From an uncultured bacterium (lineage in GTDB: Bacteria > Auribacterota > Tritonobacteria > UBA1439): a stretch of 8,747 bases of DNA. Below the pieces are notes generated by a model, which did no database searches, had not been told where the DNA came from, and saw nothing but the letters and a program-made list of their open reading frames with translations. Shown here piece by piece: positions 4,628 to 8,747 of the stretch (positions within the stretch are counted from its first letter, which is position 1; every line of letters begins with the position of its first letter). The stretch is taken from positions 1-8,747 of the forward strand of contig CALLYX010000313.1 of assembly GCA_937858775.1 (NCBI GenBank), written 5' to 3'. The position numbers were made by a program, and so were the translations under genes.

Positions 4628-7401
4628 TCGCCGCCGACGGGTCCGGCGAGGACGATGACGAGGTTGTCGGGATGGAGGTATTCGTTCGCCGCGCGGCGGA
4701 CGTCCCTGGCCGTCACCGCCGCGATGAGCGCCGGGTATCGCGCGTAATAGTCGATGCCGAGGCGGTGGAACTCGGCGTCCGCCAGGGCTGAGGCCGCTCC
4801 AGCGTTGGTCTCGAAGATCCTGGGGAGGCTGTTGACGAGGCGCCCGGCGCACTCCGCGAGCTCCTCGTTCGTGATCCCCTCGTCCTTCATCCTCAGTATC
4901 CCGTTCCTGATTCCGCGGACCGCCTCGTCCGCGTTTTTCGGATCCACCCCGGCCCTGACCAGGAAGGGCCCCACGCCGCGGCAGGCCGGAAAGGCGCTGG
5001 AGACGTAATATGCGAGGCCGCGTTCCTCGCGGAGTTCGCGTCCGAGCCGTCCACCCATGCCGAATCTCCCGAGGGCCGTGTTCATGACCTGGACCGCGTA
5101 ATAGTCCGGGTCGCCGCGCGCCACCCCCCTGCACCCGACGGCGATATCCACCTGGGCCTTGTCCGGGATTTTCACCCATTCCCATTTCGTAACGAGCGGC
5201 AGCGGCGGGGCGAGCAGCGTGGCCCCCCCCCCGCCCCCCCTGACATCCCAATCCCCGAAATGCCGCTTCACCAGTTCAGCCGCCCCCGCAGCCGCGACGT
5301 CGCCGGAGAGAACGATCGCCGTGGCCCGGGGCGTGTAGCGGGAGGAGTGGAAGTCGATCAGGTCCCCCCTCGACAGGGCCTGGACGCTTTTCAGGTCGCC
5401 CGCCACCCGGTGCCGATACGGGTGCCCGTACGGATAGATGAGCTCGTACGCCTTGTCCTCGGCGGCCTTGGCGGTGTCTCGGGCGTCCTCCGCGATCCCG
5501 GTCAGAAGCCGCCCCCGGAGCGTCTCCATCTCCGGCGCGGGGAAGACCGGCTCCCGCAGCAACTGGGCCAGGAGCTCCACGACGACCGGAAGCTTCTCCG
5601 AGAGCATCCGTACGGAGATCGACGTCCGGTCCCTGTCGCAGGCGATATCGAGTTCAGTCCCCGAGGCGTCGAGCAGGTCGGAGATCAGGGCTGCGCTCAT
5701 TCCGCCGGTGCCGCGGTCGAGCATGAGGGCGGTGAAGTTCGCCAGCCCGTCTTTCCCGGCCGGGTCGTTGGAACTCCCCGCGGCCACGTCCACACGAGCG
5801 GCGACGGATGGGGAGGAGCGGTTTTCCCGAACGATGAGCGCAAGCCCGTTTGGCAGCACTGTCTTGACGGCGTCCGGCGCGATCCCCGGCCGCGCCTGGG
5901 GCGCAGCCGCCCCCGGCGCGTCCCTCCCTCCCCCCCGGAGACGGATGAGCGGCAGGCGGGGCGGGGCTGGTGTCGGCGCGCCGTCCGCCGGCCCCTCTAC
6001 GTACCCAACGGGCCCCCCGCCCCCGACGCCGGGGATAGGAGGGGGCGCCTGGGAAGAGGGGATGAGCCATCCGACCGTGCGGTTCTTCTCGCCGAAGTAC
6101 CGCCCGGCCGCGGCCTTGACCTCCCCGCGCGTAACCCGCCGCAGCCTTGCCTGGAACGACCACGGATAGGAGGGATCGCCGATGGTGCCGAAGAAGCCCA
6201 GCATGTGCGCCCGAGCGCTCGCCCCGTCGCCGTCGTAGACGAAGCGGGCCTTGAGCTGCGTCACCGCCTTTTCAAACTCGTTCTCGTCGAGCCCTTCCGA
6301 GGAGACCTCCCCGATCAGGCGCAGGACCTCCCGTTCGAGCCGTCCCGGTTCCACCCCCTGTGCGGCGCTCGCGTAGACGGCGAATACGAACGGGTACCTT
6401 GTCGGGATCATGAGTGAACCCGCCTTCGCCGCCAATCCGGCGTCCACGAGGCCGCGGTGGAGGCGGGAGCTCCGGGAGGCCTGCGCCCTCCACTCCGCGC
6501 AATACGGCGTTATCCCGTCCGCGCCGCCGAGGGCGGCGTTGAGGACCAGGAGGGGGATGAAATCATCCGAATCGATCGTCGGGACATGGTAGAGGATTTC
6601 CAGGTAGGACGTAGCGGCGGCGCGCTCGATCCTCACCCTCCGCTCGCCCCGCTGGCCGGGCTCCTTCGTGCGGACCGGCTCGAGCGGCCCCCCCGCGGGG
6701 ATTGCGCCGAATTTCGACCGCACCGACCGGAGCGCCTGTTCGTCGTCGAAGTCGCCCGCGACGACGAGCGTCGCGTTGGCGGGGCAGTGGCCGCGCCTGT
6801 AGAAACGGAACAGTTCGTCCCGGGTCATCGCCTCGATGTCGCTCAGCCATCCGATCGTCGGCCATCGATACGGATGCGCGGTGAAGGCGGCCGCGGTCGT
6901 CTGGATGTCCAGTAGATTCTCCGGGTCATTCTCCCCCATCTGCAGCTCGGAGATGATGACGCCGCGCTCCGCCTCGAACTCACGGGGGGAAAAGACGCAC
7001 GCCGACATCCGCTGCGCCTCGATATCCAGGGCGAGGTCCAGGAACCTTGCAGGGAGCGTTTCAAAATACGCGGTCTGGTCGAGCCAGGTGTAGCCGTTCC
7101 AGCCGCCGCCGGCGCGCTCGATCAGGTTCTTCATCTGGTCGCGGGAGTAGCGCTCCGTCCCCTTGAACGCCATATGTTCGCACCAGTGGGCGGCGCCGGT
7201 GATGCCCGGCCGCTCGTTGGCTGACCCGGCGTGGACGCCGCTCCAGACGCAGACGACCGGCGCGCCCTCGACCCGGCAGAGGATGACGGTCAGGCCGTTC
7301 TCGAGGATCACCTGCCTGACATCCCGGGCATGAGCGCCGGACGGCGGCAGGGGGGCCGCCAGGAGGGTCCCCGCGGCCAGGGTTCGAAGAAACGCGGTCA
7401 T
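4606..7401 (-). CDS. Secreted two-module M16 (pitrilysin/insulinase family) zinc metallopeptidase
   Basis: A 931 aa protein exported by Sec: residues 1-25 are a hydrophobic signal peptide ending in AHA. It would act in the periplasm or at the cell surface. The first module (about 27-440) has the inverted zinc motif HWCEH (H72, E75 catalytic base, H76). The third ligand is E152 in ERGVIISEL, 76 residues after H76, and E145 is the accessory acid; it should be active. A Pro/Gly-rich linker follows (about 445-505). The second module (about 508-931) repeats the fold but has NFTAL where HxxEH belongs, so it is a non-catalytic half; it keeps the GRELREERGLAYYV signature. The layout matches long bacterial M16 proteins that form a closed peptide chamber in one chain. 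Starting at 7401 gives a proper signal peptide; an upstream start at 7455 would add 18 residues and bury it. The gene lies 34 bp after the lipoprotein gene, probably in the same operon. The peptide substrate is unknown. Confidence 0.93.
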   Translation of the reverse strand: MTAFLRTLAAGTLLAAPLPPSGAHARDVRQVILENGLTVILCRVEGAPVVCVWSGVHAGSANERPGITGAAHWCEHMAFKGTERYSRDQMKNLIERAGGGWNGYTWLDQTAYFETLPARFLDLALDIEAQRMSACVFSPREFEAERGVIISELQMGENDPENLLDIQTTAAAFTAHPYRWPTIGWLSDIEAMTRDELFRFYRRGHCPANATLVVAGDFDDEQALRSVRSKFGAIPAGGPLEPVRTKEPGQRGERRVRIERAAATSYLEILYHVPTIDSDDFIPLLVLNAALGGADGITPYCAEWRAQASRSSRLHRGLVDAGLAAKAGSLMIPTRYPFVFAVYASAAQGVEPGRLEREVLRLIGEVSSEGLDENEFEKAVTQLKARFVYDGDGASARAHMLGFFGTIGDPSYPWSFQARLRRVTRGEVKAAAGRYFGEKNRTVGWLIPSSQAPPPIPGVGGGGPVGYVEGPADGAPTPAPPRLPLIRLRGGGRDAPGAAAPQARPGIAPDAVKTVLPNGLALIVRENRSSPSVAARVDVAAGSSNDPAGKDGLANFTALMLDRGTGGMSAALISDLLDASGTELDIACDRDRTSISVRMLSEKLPVVVELLAQLLREPVFPAPEMETLRGRLLTGIAEDARDTAKAAEDKAYELIYPYGHPYRHRVAGDLKSVQALSRGDLIDFHSSRYTPRATAIVLSGDVAAAGAAELVKRHFGDWDVRGGGGGATLLAPPLPLVTKWEWVKIPDKAQVDIAVGCRGVARGDPDYYAVQVMNTALGRFGMGGRLGRELREERGLAYYVSSAFPACRGVGPFLVRAGVDPKNADEAVRGIRNGILRMKDEGITNEELAECAGRLVNSLPRIFETNAGAASALADAEFHRLGIDYYARYPALIAAVTARDVRRAANEYLHPDNLVIVLAGPVGGDQSKSGR
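5223..5240. repeat. Homopolymer tract C10-G-C7 inside the M16 gene
   Basis: On the + strand ten C are followed by G and seven more C. On the coding strand this is a G run encoding five glycines in the second M16 module, just after GDWDVR. Runs of this length can slip during replication or be miscounted in sequencing. The reading frame is intact here. Confidence 0.8.
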
Positions 7402-7435
7402 GGGACGATAGGCGCCCCGGGGGCGGGCGCCCCCC

Positions 7436-8140
7436 TCACCCGCCGCGGCGCGCACGGGATTCGAGCCCCCTCAGGGATCGGTTCACGCCCAGGACGAACG
7501 CCCGGTCCCCCGGGTCATCCGGGAGGGACGGCGGGGAGAGGCCGGCGAGCGACGCGAGCGCGCCATTGAACGATGTGGCGGCGACCAGGATGTCTCCGCG
7601 CGCGCGCATCCGGCGGGCCAGGCGGAGGAACCGCTCCCGCTCGGCGAAGATGCCGCTGCCGTCGACCCGGGCGACAGTGACCGCCCCGGCGCCGGCCTCG
7701 AGCGTCCCGATCAGGGCCGCGCGGCACGCCGGGTCCTCCGCGAGGCGCGCGTCCACAAGGATGAAACGCCTCCCGGGCCCCTCCGCCGTCTCCCGGTCCA
7801 GGAGCGGCAGCAGCGGTGCGGCGCCCGGCGAGGCGAGCGCGCTCCTCACGGACTCCTCGAGCCGTCCCGGCCGCGCGGGATCGGGATCCAGCCGCCGCGG
7901 CGGCGATTGGTTCTCGATGAAGAGGAGGAGCGGGGCGACGTTCGCCGCGCTGCGCACCCCGGACTGGATGATCGGGCCCATGTTCTGGAGCAGCGAGAAA
8001 GGCAGCCGGATGATATAGATGGGGAGCCGGAAAAGCTCGATGAGCGCCGTGTTGAATATCCTCATCGTCTGCGTGAGCTCCGCGCAGCCGGTTCCCCAGA
8101 CGAGGATGGCGGCTGCTATAACGCAGAGGGTTCTTTTCAT
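7436..8140 (-). CDS. Putative lipoprotein of unknown function
   Basis: 234 aa; I do not recognise a family. The N-terminus is a short signal (KR, then LCVIAAAILVW) ending in GTGC, with C19 as the probable lipidated cysteine. The lipobox is imperfect because position -3 is Gly. Residues 22-75 are hydrophobic to amphipathic with two RLP turns (RLPIYIIRLPFSLL) and APLLLFIEN, and could lie on or partly in a membrane. A Pro/Arg-rich stretch follows, then a soluble C-terminal half with alternating strand-like and helix-like segments (RFILVDARL, AVTVARVDG, DILVAATSFNGAL). The start at 8140 was chosen because it gives this signal; the frame is open upstream to 8410, but that part is shadow of the neighbouring gene. 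It sits 88 bp after the unknown gene and 34 bp before the M16 peptidase, so it may anchor, localise or control that protease. That role is inference from position only. Confidence 0.75.
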   Translation of the reverse strand: MKRTLCVIAAAILVWGTGCAELTQTMRIFNTALIELFRLPIYIIRLPFSLLQNMGPIIQSGVRSAANVAPLLLFIENQSPPRRLDPDPARPGRLEESVRSALASPGAAPLLPLLDRETAEGPGRRFILVDARLAEDPACRAALIGTLEAGAGAVTVARVDGSGIFAERERFLRLARRMRARGDILVAATSFNGALASLAGLSPPSLPDDPGDRAFVLGVNRSLRGLESRARRGG

Positions 8141-8228
8141 CGAACGGCCTGTCCGAGAGGCACGGGCGGCAGCCGGTATCGGGGCTGTGGCCGGATCGGG
8201 GGCGGGCGCGGACGGCCGCCGCGCGCGG

Positions 8229-8747
8229 TCACCGCCCGCCCGCGTTCTGTTCGATCCCGGGGCCGGCGGGGGGGGACGCGATCCCCGCGCCCCCCGGGGA
8301 GGGTATCGACCACGCCACGGACCGGTCGCCCCGGTAGCAGTCGATGCGCTCGACCCGCGCCAGCCAGTAGGTGTTCCCCAGCTCCCGGCGCAGGTTCTCC
8401 GAGACTCCAACCGTGCACCAGACCTTCACCGGGTAGGCGGTGTCAAGCTCGGTCCGGTCGAGTATCTCACGGGCGATCTCCGGCGAGGCCACGAACGTTA
8501 CCCGCTGCCGGTTCAGGAACGGCGGGATATATTCGCCCCGCTCCATGGCCCTCCTGTTTCTCTCCCCCTCCTTGACGGTGATGTCGAGACAGTAGTAGTC
8601 GAACTCCTTGACGACCTTCCACTGGAGCTCGACGTCTTCCAGGGCGATGGGGATCCCGCTGTACAGCTCGGGGTAGTTGTTGACGTCCGGGAGGCTCGCC
8701 AAGACAGCCGCCTCGGCGGGGCGCGTCTCCTGCGGCCCCGGCTCGGG
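8229..8747 (-). CDS. Unknown protein, N-terminus cut off by the window edge
   Basis: At least 172 aa are visible and the frame stays open to base 8747, so the real start lies outside the window. The TTG at 8702 in this frame is unlikely to be the start. The visible N-terminal part is Pro/Glu/Ala-rich, like an exported linker, followed by a compact domain of about 110 residues starting SLPDVNNYPELYSG. Its strand-like segments (VELQWKVVKEFDYYCLDITV, RQRVTFVASPE, YPVKVWCTVGV, YWLARVERIDCY) suggest an all-beta, possibly OB-like fold; this is a guess from the pattern. The C-terminal 30 or so residues are Gly/Pro/Ala-rich and disordered-looking. It is probably first or early in an operon with the lipoprotein and the M16 peptidase. 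No catalytic motif is visible and no function is assigned. Confidence 0.72.
   Translation of the reverse strand, partial: PEPGPQETRPAEAAVLASLPDVNNYPELYSGIPIALEDVELQWKVVKEFDYYCLDITVKEGERNRRAMERGEYIPPFLNRQRVTFVASPEIAREILDRTELDTAYPVKVWCTVGVSENLRRELGNTYWLARVERIDCYRGDRSVAWSIPSPGGAGIASPPAGPGIEQNAGGR

Noticed and set aside
3446..5251. 601-codon - strand frame across the glycosyltransferase and the end of the M16 gene
   Set aside because: Gly/Arg-rich shadow with no domain; it spans two unrelated genes whose own frames carry clear motifs.
5260..6417. 385-codon + strand frame opposite the M16 gene
   Set aside because: Antisense shadow, Arg/Pro/Gly-rich, no recognisable domain or ribosome site.
8141..8228. 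GC palindromes such as ccgcgcgcgg in the 88 bp gap as a terminator or operator
   Set aside because: No T tract follows on the - strand, and short GC palindromes are expected at this base composition.

Overview
This is an approximately 8.7 kb, very GC-rich window (third codon positions almost all G or C) from a bacterium that is probably Gram-negative. The support for that is one lipoprotein signal, one secreted M16-type metallopeptidase with a Sec signal peptide, and a surface-glycan type gene set. The lineage cannot be fixed from sequence alone. The acyltransferase, GlpD-like oxidoreductase, methyltransferase and glycosyltransferase group recalls polysaccharide loci of GC-rich uncultivated groups such as Omnitrophota or Auribacterota, but that is an impression and not a result.

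Left half (about 41-4627, + strand): four genes pointing right. The first three are packed tightly: a hexapeptide-repeat O-acyltransferase (41-880), a GlpD-like FAD-dependent oxidoreductase (877-2610, ATGA overlap) and a class I SAM methyltransferase (2588-3256, 23 bp overlap). A 162 bp spacer then leads to a GT-B, family 4-like glycosyltransferase (3419-4627). Together they look like part of a larger cluster that builds and decorates a surface glycan or glycolipid (sugar transfer, acylation, methylation, and oxidation of a polyol- or glycerol-phosphate-like group). The substrate is unknown.

Right half (4606-8747, - strand): three genes pointing left, converging on the first group with a 22 bp tail-to-tail overlap of coding sequence. 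In transcription order they are a gene of unknown function cut off by the window edge (8747-8229), a small putative lipoprotein of unknown function (8140-7436) and a two-module secreted M16 peptidase (7401-4606). Their gaps of 88 and 34 bp suggest one envelope-related operon whose promoter lies outside the window.

The most unusual points are three. A perfect inverted repeat of at least 26 bp starts exactly at base 1 and brackets the start of the acyltransferase; it is either a real hairpin or an assembly fold-back. The GlpD-like enzyme keeps its FAD-binding signatures but has lost residues expected for glycerol-3-phosphate binding. The lipoprotein and M16 peptidase form an undescribed-looking pair. 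I see no RNA genes, CRISPR arrays, insertion sequences or transposases. Many long open frames on the opposite strands are by-products of the high GC content.
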